DNA from: DASQJL01 sp035689165
Lineage (GTDB): Bacteria; Eisenbacteria; RBG-16-71-46; SZUA-252
Assembly: GCA_035689165.1 (NCBI GenBank)
Contig: DASSLZ010000168.1
Coordinates: forward strand, 1 to 26,297
DNA: 26,297 nucleotides
Reading direction: 5' to 3'
The translations under genes and the position numbers were made by a program. Positions 19,493-26,297 of this stretch are shown in pieces (the first letter of the stretch is position 1; each line of letters opens with the position of its first letter). Under the pieces are notes generated by a model. That model saw only the letters and a program-made list of their open reading frames with translations, was not told the DNA's origin and made no database searches.

Positions 19493-19514
19493 GTCCCGGC
19501 CATCAGGCCGGGAC
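19493..19514. terminator. Bidirectional terminator-like hairpin between convergent genes
   Basis: GTCCCGGCC (19493-19501) pairs perfectly with GGCCGGGAC (19506-19514) around ATCA. It lies 1 nt after the TAA of the tandem-domain gene and 15 nt beyond the convergent methyltransferase stop. The plus-strand tail is AACTTGT; the minus-strand tail is TTTAGC. Confidence 0.75.
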
Positions 19515-19529
19515 AACTTGTACCGCCGG

Positions 19530-20300
19530 TCAGGATCGGCGGCCGATAACCAGGATCTCTTCGAGGTAGAACCGCAAAGCACCGTCCTCACCTTCCGGAC
19601 GGAGGAACTCCCGCATCCCACCCCGCGAATCGGTCAGCATCGCCCGCACGCGCTCCTTCGTCGCGGCATCCACCGGCATCCGGCCGATCCACGCCTCGAA
19701 ATCCCGGGCCTTTCGGAACGCTTCGTCGTGCTCGATCGCTAGCCCGGCCCGCTGAAATAACTGCCGCCACTCCGACGCGGGGAGCGCACGGTCGTGGCTG
19801 GGGTCGCGTGCCTTCTCCCACGCGTTGATCGCGGCCGCGGCTTCGGGGTCCTCGGGGACGACGTTGTCGATCACCGCGACCAGGCCGCCCGGGCGGACGA
19901 CGCGCGCGGCTTCACGTACGAACGCGGCGATGTCGGGAAAGTGGTGGGCGGCGATGCGGCAGGTGGCGAGGTCGAAGGAGGCGTCCTCGAACGGAAGCGC
20001 GCCGGCGTCGGCTTCCTGGAAGCGGACGTTCGCGACACCCTTCTCGCGGATGAAGCGCTCAGCGGCGGCCAGCATCGGGGCGGTGAGGTCGGTCGCTACC
20101 ACCTCGCGCACCAGAGGGGACAGTGCGAGCGCGGTGTGACCGCCGCCCGTCGCGACGTCCAGCGCGCGCCATTCGGAACGCGGCGCCGTGACCTCGATCA
20201 GGCGATCGAGGCTCTCACCCTGCGCGTGGTCCTTCGACCGGACGTAGTTCTCGGCGGAAGCGCCGAAGCGGCGCTTCACCTCGTCGCGGGTGTCGCTCAC
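19530..20300 (-). CDS. Class I SAM-dependent methyltransferase (UbiE/Methyltransf_11-like)
   Basis: A 256-residue cytoplasmic methyltransferase. The N-terminal V-K-R-R-F-G-A-S-A-E-N-Y is common in UbiE-like enzymes. Motif I is A-L-D-V-A-T-G-G-G-H-T-A (46-57), the acidic residue binding the SAM ribose is D71 (V-V-A-T-D-L-T), and post-motif I has M-L-A-A-A-E. Then come D-A-G-A-L-P-F-E-D-A-S-F-D-L-A-T-C-R and the R-V-V-R-P-G-G strand-loop. Substrate unknown. GTG 20300 is chosen because it overlaps the upstream gene's TGA in the GTGA arrangement and begins at the family-typical position; longer in-frame extensions run into the neighbouring gene. It is the last gene of the four-gene beta-oxidation operon. 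Confidence 0.88.
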   Translation of the reverse strand: MSDTRDEVKRRFGASAENYVRSKDHAQGESLDRLIEVTAPRSEWRALDVATGGGHTALALSPLVREVVATDLTAPMLAAAERFIREKGVANVRFQEADAGALPFEDASFDLATCRIAAHHFPDIAAFVREAARVVRPGGLVAVIDNVVPEDPEAAAAINAWEKARDPSHDRALPASEWRQLFQRAGLAIEHDEAFRKARDFEAWIGRMPVDAATKERVRAMLTDSRGGMREFLRPEGEDGALRFYLEEILVIGRRS

Positions 20301-20911
20301 TTCTTCTTGGCGCGCGCTCTCCGCGGGGTGCGGACGGCCTTCTTCGTGGCTCGAACGGTGCGCCCCGCGCGGCGGGCCTTGCGCCGGCCGCCTCCGCGCG
20401 CTTTCTTGCCGCGCGGCTTCCGGCCCGTCGCCGGAGCCTCGCTCTTCGCCGCGGCGCGCCGACCTCGACGCCCGCGCGTTTCGCCGCCCGCGGCCGCCTT
20501 CAGCTCGCGGATTCCCTTCCCCCGGATCGCGCGCCACGACGCGAGCGCCGAGCGGCGCGGGCGCGCCTTGCCCGACTCCCAGAGAAGGATCGTCTGAGGG
20601 GAGACTCCGACCAGCTTGGCGTAGACGCGGCGGCTCATGCCCAGGCGCGAGCGGTGCACCTTGACCCAGCGCGGCGAGAAGCGGATCTGCGTCCCGTCCT
20701 CCTCGGATGCGGCTGCGGCCGGCGCGGCGGCGGCGCGGCCCGACGCGGCGCGCATTGCGGCGCGCTCCACGGCGGCCAGCTGCCGTTTGGCCTGTGCCAT
20801 GCGGCGGCGCAGCGCGGCCACCTGGCGTTTCAGATCGCGAACCGCTTCCTTGGTTTCTTTACGCGCGAGGCGCCGGATCTCGGCGCGCAGCACGCCCATC
20901 ACGTTCGGCAC
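20297..20911 (-). CDS. XRE-type HTH DNA-binding protein with histone-H1-like basic tail
   Basis: A 204-residue protein in three parts. Residues 1-55 form a charged helical/coiled-coil segment (E-I-R-R-L-A-R-K-E-T-K-E-A-V; R-Q-V-A-A-L-R-R-R-M). Residues ~78-132 hold a helix-turn-helix of XRE type (R-S-R-L-G-M-S-R-R-V-Y-A-K-L-V-G-V-S-P-Q-T-I-L-L-type pattern, then W-E-S-G-K-A-R-P). Residues ~141-204 are a disordered tail in which roughly 45% of positions are Lys or Arg, with Ala/Gly/Pro, as in eukaryotic H1 C-termini and bacterial H1-like proteins. GTG 20911 has AGGAGG 4 nt upstream; ATG 20899 is an alternative. It follows fadJ by 25 nt. Whether it regulates this operon or acts as a nucleoid protein is not shown. 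Confidence 0.82.
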   Translation of the reverse strand: MPNVMGVLRAEIRRLARKETKEAVRDLKRQVAALRRRMAQAKRQLAAVERAAMRAASGRAAAAPAAAASEEDGTQIRFSPRWVKVHRSRLGMSRRVYAKLVGVSPQTILLWESGKARPRRSALASWRAIRGKGIRELKAAAGGETRGRRGRRAAAKSEAPATGRKPRGKKARGGGRRKARRAGRTVRATKKAVRTPRRARAKKK

Positions 20912-20936
20912 GTTGCCTCCTGTCGGTAGCTGGGGT

Positions 20937-23135
20937 CTATCGACGCCCTGCGGCCGCCGCCTCGCTGGGCGGCTGTCCCGTTCTGGATTGGGGTCTGGGT
21001 TCGTGGAAGCGCTCGCCCGCCAGCGCCATCCGCTGCAGGCGCCCGCAGGGCCCGTACGGCGCGCCGGCCTGCTGGCGCCGCGCGAGCCGCTCCACGATGG
21101 TGCCGATGCCCACGGCGTCGGCGTGACGCAGGAGCCCGCCGCGGAAGGGCGGGAATCCCGTGCCGAGAATCATCGAAAGGTCCACGTCGGCGGGATCTTC
21201 GACCACGCGGTCGTCCAGCGCGAGCGCCGCCTCGTTCACCATCGCGTCCACCATGCGATCGGCGATCTCGGCCGCGGGCACCGGCTCGCGCGAGGTGGCG
21301 AGCGACGCGAGCGCCGGGTTCACGCCGGAGCGTCGGCCGCGCTCGTAGCGGTAGAAGCCCAGGTTCGCCTTCTTGCCCAGCGCGCCCTCGGAGACCATCT
21401 TGTCGATCAGCGCGAGCGAAGGGATCCGGTCGCCGAAGGCGTCCAGCAGCACGTGCGCCACCTTCCGCGCGATATCCATGCCGATCTCGTCCAGCAGCTC
21501 CAGCGGCCCCATCGGCATGCCGAAATCGCGCGCCGCCTTGTCGATCGCGGGAATGCTCTGGCCGCGCTCCACGAAGCCGACCGCCTCGGCAAGGTAGGGC
21601 ATCAGGATCCGGTTCACGAGGAAGCCCGGCTTGTCGGCCACGATCACGGGCGTCTTCTTGAGCCGCCGCGTCAGCGCCACCACGGTGTCGAGCGACGCCG
21701 CGTCCGTATCGTCCGCGCGGATCACTTCGACCAGCGGCATGCGCGTGGCCGGATTGAAGAAGTGCATCCCCACGACGCGCTCGGGGTGCTTCAGCCCGCG
21801 CGCCATCGCGCTCACGGAGAGCGATGAGGTGTTCGTCGCGAAGACGCACGCCGGCCCGACCTGCGTCTCCAGCTCGCGGAAGAGCGCCTGCTTGATGTTC
21901 AGGTCCTCGACCACCGCCTCCAGCACCAGGTCCACGCGGCGGAATCCCTGGAGATCCAGCGTCGGCTCGATCCGGCCCATCGCCATCTCCATCCCCGACC
22001 GGGTCAGGCGATAGCGCGAGACCTCGCGCTTGAAGAGCGACCGCGCGTGCGCGAGCGACTTCAAGATCGGCTCCGGCTTGATGTCGCGCAGCCGCACGCG
22101 CATGTCGCGCATGCTCATGAGGTAGGCGATCTCCCCGCCCATGGTGCCCGCGCCCAGAACGGCCGCGGTCTCGACGCGCCGCGCCTTGTCGGCGGGTGGC
22201 ACGCGCTTCGCGCGCTCGTTCATCTGGAAGATGCGGCGCAGACTCTCCGATTCCGGCGTGAAGAGGAGCTTGGCGACCGCCTTGCGCTCGATCTTCAGCG
22301 CCTCCAGAATCGGCTTCCCCCACGAGGCGCCCACCACGCGCACGATCTCGAGCGGCGCGGGGTAGTGCCCCTTCGTTTCGCGGAGGACGGTCTGGCGCGC
22401 CTGCCCGAGCGCGTAGGAACGGAAGGGCGGAACCGACTGCATGATCCGGTTGGGCAGGGCCGGCGCGGCACGGCGCGGCGGGCTGGGGCTGGAGAGGAGC
22501 GCCTCGGTCCACGCGACCGCGCGCTCGGAGAAGCGGGCCGCGGGCAGCACGTCGTCGAGCAGGCCCATCTTCCGCGCGCGGCGCGGGTCCAGCGAGCGCC
22601 CCGTGAGCAAGAGGCTCATCGCCGGAATCAAGCCGACCAGGCGCGGCAGCCGCGTGGTGCCGCCGAACCCGGGAAGGATCCCGAGCTGCACCTCGGGCAG
22701 TCCGATCGTCACGCCCTTGTCGGCCGCGATCCGGTAGCGCATCGCGAGCGCCAGCTCGGTGCCGCCGCCCAGGCACGCGCCGTTGATCGCGGCCACCGTC
22801 GGGAAGGGAAGCTCCGACCACTCCTGGAACAGCGTCTGCGCTTCCTTCACCTTGGCTTCGGCGTCGGCCGTGCTCGCGATCGTGTCGAACTCGTTCACGT
22901 CGGCGCCGGCGATGAAATTGCCTTCCTTGGCGCTGGTCAGGACCAGCGCGCGCGGGAAGGACGCGTCGGCGCGCTTCTTCAGCGCGTCCAGCGCGCGGCG
23001 CAGCGAGGCGAGCGCGTTGCTGTCGAGGAGGTTGACCTTGCGCGCGGGATCGTCGAACCAGAGCACCGCGACGCCCGAGGCGCGCGCTTCCAGGCGGAAG
23101 GGGCCGAACGAGCCGGGTGTGTCGGCGGCGTTCAC
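20937..23135 (-). CDS. fadJ: FadJ/FadB-type multifunctional enoyl-CoA hydratase / 3-hydroxyacyl-CoA dehydrogenase
   Basis: A 732-residue beta-oxidation enzyme. The N-terminal crotonase domain (about 12-200) has A-G-A-D-V-N-E-F (76-83), G-A-C-L-G-G-G-T-E-L with E127, and G-L-P-E-V-Q-L-G-I-L-P-G with E148, the two catalytic glutamates. The 3-hydroxyacyl-CoA dehydrogenase domain begins V-L-G-A-G-T-M-G-G (326-334, NAD binding). It continues with V-F-A-T-N-T-S-S-L-S and G-M-H-F-F-N-P, which carries the catalytic His, and ends in two C-terminal helical domains (P-G-F-L-V-N-R; G-T-G-F-P-P-F-R-G-G). It hydrates trans-2-enoyl-CoA and oxidises the 3-hydroxyacyl-CoA. GTG 23135 overlaps the thiolase TGA (GTGA), the reason for choosing this start over a longer in-frame extension. 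Confidence 0.95.
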   Translation of the reverse strand: MNAADTPGSFGPFRLEARASGVAVLWFDDPARKVNLLDSNALASLRRALDALKKRADASFPRALVLTSAKEGNFIAGADVNEFDTIASTADAEAKVKEAQTLFQEWSELPFPTVAAINGACLGGGTELALAMRYRIAADKGVTIGLPEVQLGILPGFGGTTRLPRLVGLIPAMSLLLTGRSLDPRRARKMGLLDDVLPAARFSERAVAWTEALLSSPSPPRRAAPALPNRIMQSVPPFRSYALGQARQTVLRETKGHYPAPLEIVRVVGASWGKPILEALKIERKAVAKLLFTPESESLRRIFQMNERAKRVPPADKARRVETAAVLGAGTMGGEIAYLMSMRDMRVRLRDIKPEPILKSLAHARSLFKREVSRYRLTRSGMEMAMGRIEPTLDLQGFRRVDLVLEAVVEDLNIKQALFRELETQVGPACVFATNTSSLSVSAMARGLKHPERVVGMHFFNPATRMPLVEVIRADDTDAASLDTVVALTRRLKKTPVIVADKPGFLVNRILMPYLAEAVGFVERGQSIPAIDKAARDFGMPMGPLELLDEIGMDIARKVAHVLLDAFGDRIPSLALIDKMVSEGALGKKANLGFYRYERGRRSGVNPALASLATSREPVPAAEIADRMVDAMVNEAALALDDRVVEDPADVDLSMILGTGFPPFRGGLLRHADAVGIGTIVERLARRQQAGAPYGPCGRLQRMALAGERFHEPRPQSRTGQPPSEAAAAGRR

Positions 23136-24418
23136 GCCGCGCGCTCCAGCACGAGGGCCGCGCCTTGGCCGCCGCCCACGCACAGCGCGGCCAGCCCCAG
23201 CGGCACGTTGCGGTGGGCCATCTCGCGGAGCAGCGTGAGCACGAGTCGCGTGCCCGAGACGCCGACCGGATGTCCCAGCGCGATCGCGCCGCCGTTCACG
23301 TTGAGGATGGCGCGGTCGATCTCGCCGACCGGCCGCTCCAGCCCCAGCTCTTCGCGGCACCACCGCGCCGAGGCCATGGCCGTCTCGCACCCGATCACCT
23401 GTGCCGCGAACGCCTCGTTGATCTCGATCAGGCCGACGTCGGTGAAGCGCGCTCCCGCGCGTTCCAGCGCGGGCGGAATCGCGTAGGCGGGGCCCAGCCC
23501 CATGCGAACGGGATCCAGCCCCACGAACGCGTAGCTCTTGATGCGACCTGCCGGCGTGAGGCCCAGCTCGCGCGCCTTCTCGGCGGAAGCGACGATCATC
23601 GCGGCGGCGCCGTCGGTGATCGGGCAGGAGTTCCCCGGCGTCACGGTGCCGTAGCGGCGATCGAAGAAGGGGCGCAGCTTGGCGAGCGCCTCCAGCGACT
23701 GGTTCTTGCGCGGACCCACGTCCTCGATCACCGCCTGCTCGTAGGGCGGCGCGAACACCGGAACGATCTCCTCGGCCAGACGGCCCGACTCGGTGGCCGC
23801 GGACGCCCGGCGGTGGCTCATCAGCGCGAAGTCGTCCTGCGCCTCGCGGGAAATGCCGAAGTCCTTGGCGATGACCTCGGCGGTCTCGCCCATGTTGAGC
23901 CCCGAGATCGGATCGGTCAGCCCTTCCATGATGGCGACCCGCGGCGCGAAGTCCTTCGGCTTGATGCCCGCGAACGCGCCGATCCGCTGGCCGAGCGACT
24001 TGGCGCGCGACGAGCGCTCGAACGCGCGCGTCATCCCCTCGCTCACGATCAGCGGGATCTGGCTCATGTTCTCGGTGCCGCCCGCCACGATCAGGTCGGC
24101 GTTCCCCGCGGCGATGCGCTCGTGCGCCTGCACCAGCGATTCCATCCCCGAAGCGCAATTGCGATGCACGGTCACGGCGGGAACGCGTTCGGGAATTCCG
24201 GCGAGAAGTGCGATGACGCGGGCGATGTTGGCGGAATCGGAGGGCTGCGCGACGTTGCCCAGGATCACTTCGTCCACTTCCGAGGGCGGGACGCCGTGAC
24301 GCGCGAGAAGCTCGGCGATGGCCACGCGGCCCAGCTCGCGGGCGTGAACCTTGGCGAGCGCGGTGCCGGACTTGGCGAAGGGAGTTCGGAATCCGTCGAT
24401 CAGGACGACGTCGCGCAT
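23132..24418 (-). CDS. fadI: Acetyl-CoA C-acyltransferase (FadI-like thiolase)
   Basis: A 428-residue thiolase that splits 3-ketoacyl-CoA with CoA, the last step of beta-oxidation. The nucleophile is C88 in H-R-N-C-A-S-G-M-E-S. I-N-E-A-F-A-A-Q, L-N-V-N-G-G-A-I-A-L-G-H-P-V-G-V-S-G (His base) and L-C-V-G-G-G-Q-G (second Cys) complete the active site. The insertion around 140-185 with G-L-N-M-G-E-T-A-E is closer to FadI/HadhB than to short acetoacetyl-CoA thiolases. Length is normal. It is translationally coupled to the hydratase/dehydrogenase gene and divergent from the acyl-CoA synthetase. No clear Shine-Dalgarno precedes ATG 24418. Confidence 0.94.
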   Translation of the reverse strand: MRDVVLIDGFRTPFAKSGTALAKVHARELGRVAIAELLARHGVPPSEVDEVILGNVAQPSDSANIARVIALLAGIPERVPAVTVHRNCASGMESLVQAHERIAAGNADLIVAGGTENMSQIPLIVSEGMTRAFERSSRAKSLGQRIGAFAGIKPKDFAPRVAIMEGLTDPISGLNMGETAEVIAKDFGISREAQDDFALMSHRRASAATESGRLAEEIVPVFAPPYEQAVIEDVGPRKNQSLEALAKLRPFFDRRYGTVTPGNSCPITDGAAAMIVASAEKARELGLTPAGRIKSYAFVGLDPVRMGLGPAYAIPPALERAGARFTDVGLIEINEAFAAQVIGCETAMASARWCREELGLERPVGEIDRAILNVNGGAIALGHPVGVSGTRLVLTLLREMAHRNVPLGLAALCVGGGQGAALVLERAA

Positions 24419-24470
24419 TTCAGAACACCCATTGTGCGGCCGATACTCGATACCGGTTGGCCATGCGAGG

Positions 24471-24487
24471 GCAGTGTGTCACAGTGC
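24471..24487. promoter_or_regulatory. Candidate operator: 17-bp near-perfect dyad between thiolase and acyl-CoA synthetase
   Basis: GCAGTGTG-T-CACAGTGC: the 8-nt arms match at 7 of 8 positions. It lies 4 nt before the Shine-Dalgarno of the acyl-CoA synthetase, in the 86-nt divergent region with the thiolase operon. It is well placed for a TetR/FadR-type fatty-acid regulator, but no such gene is adjacent and the assignment is inference. Confidence 0.4.
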
Positions 24488-24504
24488 TTCCGGGAGGTCA
24501 ATGC

Positions 24505-26181
24505 ATGGACGTGCAAACCATTCCGGAACTGCTTCGCCACGCGCGCGAAACGCATCGTAAGCCGAACGCGTTCTTGGTACGCCGGGCGGGCGTCTGGGTT
24601 CCGGTTTCCATCGAGACCTATGCGGCGCAGGCCGCCTCGGCCGGCGCCTGGCTGCGCGCCCAGGGCGTTCGTCCGGGCGATCGCGTGGCGATCCTGTCGG
24701 AGAGCCGCTACGAATGGGTCGTCGCCGACATGGCGATCGTCTCCATGGGAGCGGTCTCGGTTCCCTTCTATCCGACGCTCCCCGCCGGCCAGATCGCGCC
24801 GCTGGTGGCCGACTCCGGAATCGTCGGCGCGTTCGTGTCGAGCAACGAGCAGGAGGAGAAGCTCAAGCTGGTGCAGTCCGAGCGCGCCGGCTCCTCGGAA
24901 GCCCTGCGCTTCGTGTGGAATTTCGATGCGTCCGGCCTTCCGGAGGCGCCTGCCGGCGCTGGCGATGTCCCGCTTCCCCGCCCCGACGACCTCGCCACGA
25001 TCATCTACACGTCGGGAACCACCGGCACGCCCAAGGGCGTGATGCTCACCCATTCGAACATCGTTTCCGAAGTCGTGATCTCCCTGACCACCTGGAAGCT
25101 GAACCAGGACGACGTCTATCTCTCCTTTCTTCCCTTGAGTCACGTGCTGGAGCGCGCCAGCGGTTTCTTCACGATGCTGTACGCGGGCGTGACCATCGCC
25201 TACGCGGAATCGTTCGACAAGTTGCCGCGCGATTTGCGCGAGGTGCGCCCCACCGTGCTGATCGCGGTGCCGCGCCTGTACGAAAAGGTGATCGCGCGCG
25301 CCGTCGAGACCGCGGCTGGCGCGGGCCAATTCACGCGAAGCATTTTCCAGAATGCGTACCGCGTTGCGGTGGAAGTGGGGCGCCTGAAGAACGAGGGGAA
25401 GGCCGTTCCACCCTGGACGATTCTCGAGCGCGCGATCGGCTTCGCCCTGGTGTACGGCAAGATCGCGCGCGGACTGGGCGGCCGCACGCGGCTCCGCGTG
25501 TCGGGAGGAGCGCCGTTGAATCGCGATGTCGCCCTGTTCTATCGCGGCGCCGGCCTCGCGGTGCACGAGGGCTACGGCCTGACCGAGACCTCGTCGGCGA
25601 TCAGCGTGAACACGTCCGAGCGCCAGCGCGTCGGAACAGTGGGACCGCTCTTCCCCGGCATCGAGGTGCGCACCGCCGAAGACGGCGAGCTGTTGGTACG
25701 CGGTCCGGTCGTCATGAAGGGCTACTGGCAGAAGCCGGAGGACACCCGCGAGGCGCTGGAGGGCGGCTGGCTGCATACCGGCGACATCGGAGCGCTGGAT
25801 GCCGACGGTTTTCTCCGCATCACCGACCGAAAGAAGGACCTTCTGGTCACGTCCGTGGGTAAGAAGGTGGCGCCCCAGCCGATCGAGGCGGCATTGAAGG
25901 CCTCGCCCCGGATCACGGAGGCGCTGGTCCTGGGCGACGGCCAGAAGTTCGTGGCCGCGCTGATCGTCCCGGCAGCGGGCGCCACGCGCGAGGCGATCGC
26001 CGAGGACGTGGACCGCGTGAACGGCACGCTGGCGCAGTTCGAGCGGATCAAGCGCTTCGAGCTGATCCCCGACGACATGACCGTGGAGAAGGGATTGATG
26101 ACGCCCTCGCTCAAGCTCAAACGAAAGGCCGTCGTGGAGCACCATCGCGAGGCCGTGGAGAAGTTGTTCCGGGGAGCTTGA
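24505..26181 (+). CDS. Long-chain acyl-CoA synthetase (FAA1-like, AMP-forming)
   Basis: A 558-residue AMP-binding enzyme that activates fatty acids with ATP and CoA. The P-loop-like motif A3 is I-I-Y-T-S-G-T-T-G-T-P-K-G-V-M-L (from residue 166). S-F-L-P-L-S-H-V-L-E-R follows. Motif A5 is G-Y-G-L-T-E-T-S, and A7/A8 is G-W-L-H-T-G-D-I-G with R-I-T-D-R-K-K-D-L. The C-terminus K-G-L-M-T-P-S-L-K-L-K-R contains the usual lysine-rich end of eukaryote-like long-chain synthetases. ATG 24505 is chosen because GGGAGG lies 7 nt upstream; an in-frame ATG at 24463 lacks one. It is divergent from the thiolase/hydratase operon, so both halves of fatty-acid breakdown flank one control region. Confidence 0.95.
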   Translation: MDVQTIPELLRHARETHRKPNAFLVRRAGVWVPVSIETYAAQAASAGAWLRAQGVRPGDRVAILSESRYEWVVADMAIVSMGAVSVPFYPTLPAGQIAPLVADSGIVGAFVSSNEQEEKLKLVQSERAGSSEALRFVWNFDASGLPEAPAGAGDVPLPRPDDLATIIYTSGTTGTPKGVMLTHSNIVSEVVISLTTWKLNQDDVYLSFLPLSHVLERASGFFTMLYAGVTIAYAESFDKLPRDLREVRPTVLIAVPRLYEKVIARAVETAAGAGQFTRSIFQNAYRVAVEVGRLKNEGKAVPPWTILERAIGFALVYGKIARGLGGRTRLRVSGGAPLNRDVALFYRGAGLAVHEGYGLTETSSAISVNTSERQRVGTVGPLFPGIEVRTAEDGELLVRGPVVMKGYWQKPEDTREALEGGWLHTGDIGALDADGFLRITDRKKDLLVTSVGKKVAPQPIEAALKASPRITEALVLGDGQKFVAALIVPAAGATREAIAEDVDRVNGTLAQFERIKRFELIPDDMTVEKGLMTPSLKLKRKAVVEHHREAVEKLFRGA

Positions 26182-26182
26182 G

Positions 26183-26297
26183 CTGATCCGCGTCCGTGTT
26201 CTCGCCGTTCTCCTGTCGCTCTCCGTGGTGTCGCTGGGCGCGGCGCCGTCGCATCGAACCGCGCGGCCCTCCTCGCGCGACGCGCGCCCCCTGTCCG
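26183..26297 (+). CDS. Start of an exported protein, cut by window edge (possible CTG start)
   Basis: From 26183 the frame reads L-I-R-V-R-V-L-A-V-L-L-S-L-S-V-V-S-L-G-A-A-P-S-H-R, a textbook signal peptide with cleavage near G-A-A-P. The frame is open from 26102 but holds no ATG, GTG or TTG between there and 26183. CTG 26183 sits 6 nt after GGGGAG (26171-26176), so a CTG start is plausible; GTG 26225 is the only conventional in-frame alternative and would destroy the signal peptide. It follows the acyl-CoA synthetase stop by 1 nt. The mature protein is outside the window. Confidence 0.45.
   Translation, partial: MIRVRVLAVLLSLSVVSLGAAPSHRTARPSSRDARPLS

Noticed and set aside
23136..24158. Long N-terminal extension of the FadJ-like ORF
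   Set aside because: The frame stays open into the thiolase gene, but this part is Arg-rich shadow sequence. The conserved crotonase domain begins just after GTG 23135, which forms a standard GTGA overlap with the thiolase stop.
24471..24487. CRP/FNR-type site (TGTG-like half-sites)
   Set aside because: The dyad resembles TGTG...CACA, but the spacing is 1 nt, not the 6 nt expected between CRP half-sites, and no CRP-family gene is in the window. It is kept only as an unspecified operator candidate.

Overview
The window is a very GC-rich (roughly 70% by eye) bacterial chromosome segment, densely packed, with genes on both strands. Two large secreted proteins end in an FlgD-like Ig / type IX-secretion-style C-terminal domain (pattern D-V-x-G-R-L-V-R-T-L ... 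W-D-G-R-D ... A-S-G-x-Y), and one is a matrixin-type protease next to a small secreted partner. That combination, with the high GC and soil-type metabolism, suggests an FCB-group lineage such as Candidatus Eisenbacteria. This is an inference from protein style; no rRNA or marker gene is present.

Left part (1-3428): a LOG-family nucleotide phosphoribohydrolase cut by the window edge, divergent from a glutamine-dependent NAD+ synthetase. A five-unit, 46-47 bp palindromic tandem array follows, then a small alpha/beta hydrolase facing nadE. Secretion block (3468-9583): three minus-strand genes (small secreted protein, matrixin-like metalloprotease, large secreted propeller-like protein) appear to form one operon behind a promoter matching the sigma-70 consensus at all 12 positions, with a leader of about 240 nt. 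Metabolic and stress block (9627-17361): YgfZ, a compact arsR-arsM operon with an operator lying on its promoter, a sugar-phosphate nucleotidyltransferase, apt, a TIGR01777 epimerase-like protein, an ECF sigma/anti-sigma pair, and a type II NADH dehydrogenase.

The most novel-looking segment is 17435-19491: three consecutive genes encode secreted proteins that carry four copies of one domain. All four keep C-x10-H-x2-C-x3-C with identical spacing, a plausible metal or redox site. I do not recognise a function. The right part (19530-26297) is a beta-oxidation module: FadI-like thiolase, FadJ-like multifunctional enzyme, an XRE-type DNA-binding protein with a histone-H1-like tail, and a methyltransferase, in one minus-strand operon divergent from a long-chain acyl-CoA synthetase. 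The start of another exported protein lies at the right edge.

A recurring regulatory theme is that eight gene starts have no convincing Shine-Dalgarno sequence but carry a TANNNT box 6-8 nt upstream of the start codon, which suggests frequent leaderless transcription. Other genes have strong GGAGG-type sites, so both modes seem to be used. No rRNA, tRNA, CRISPR array, prophage or insertion sequence was seen.
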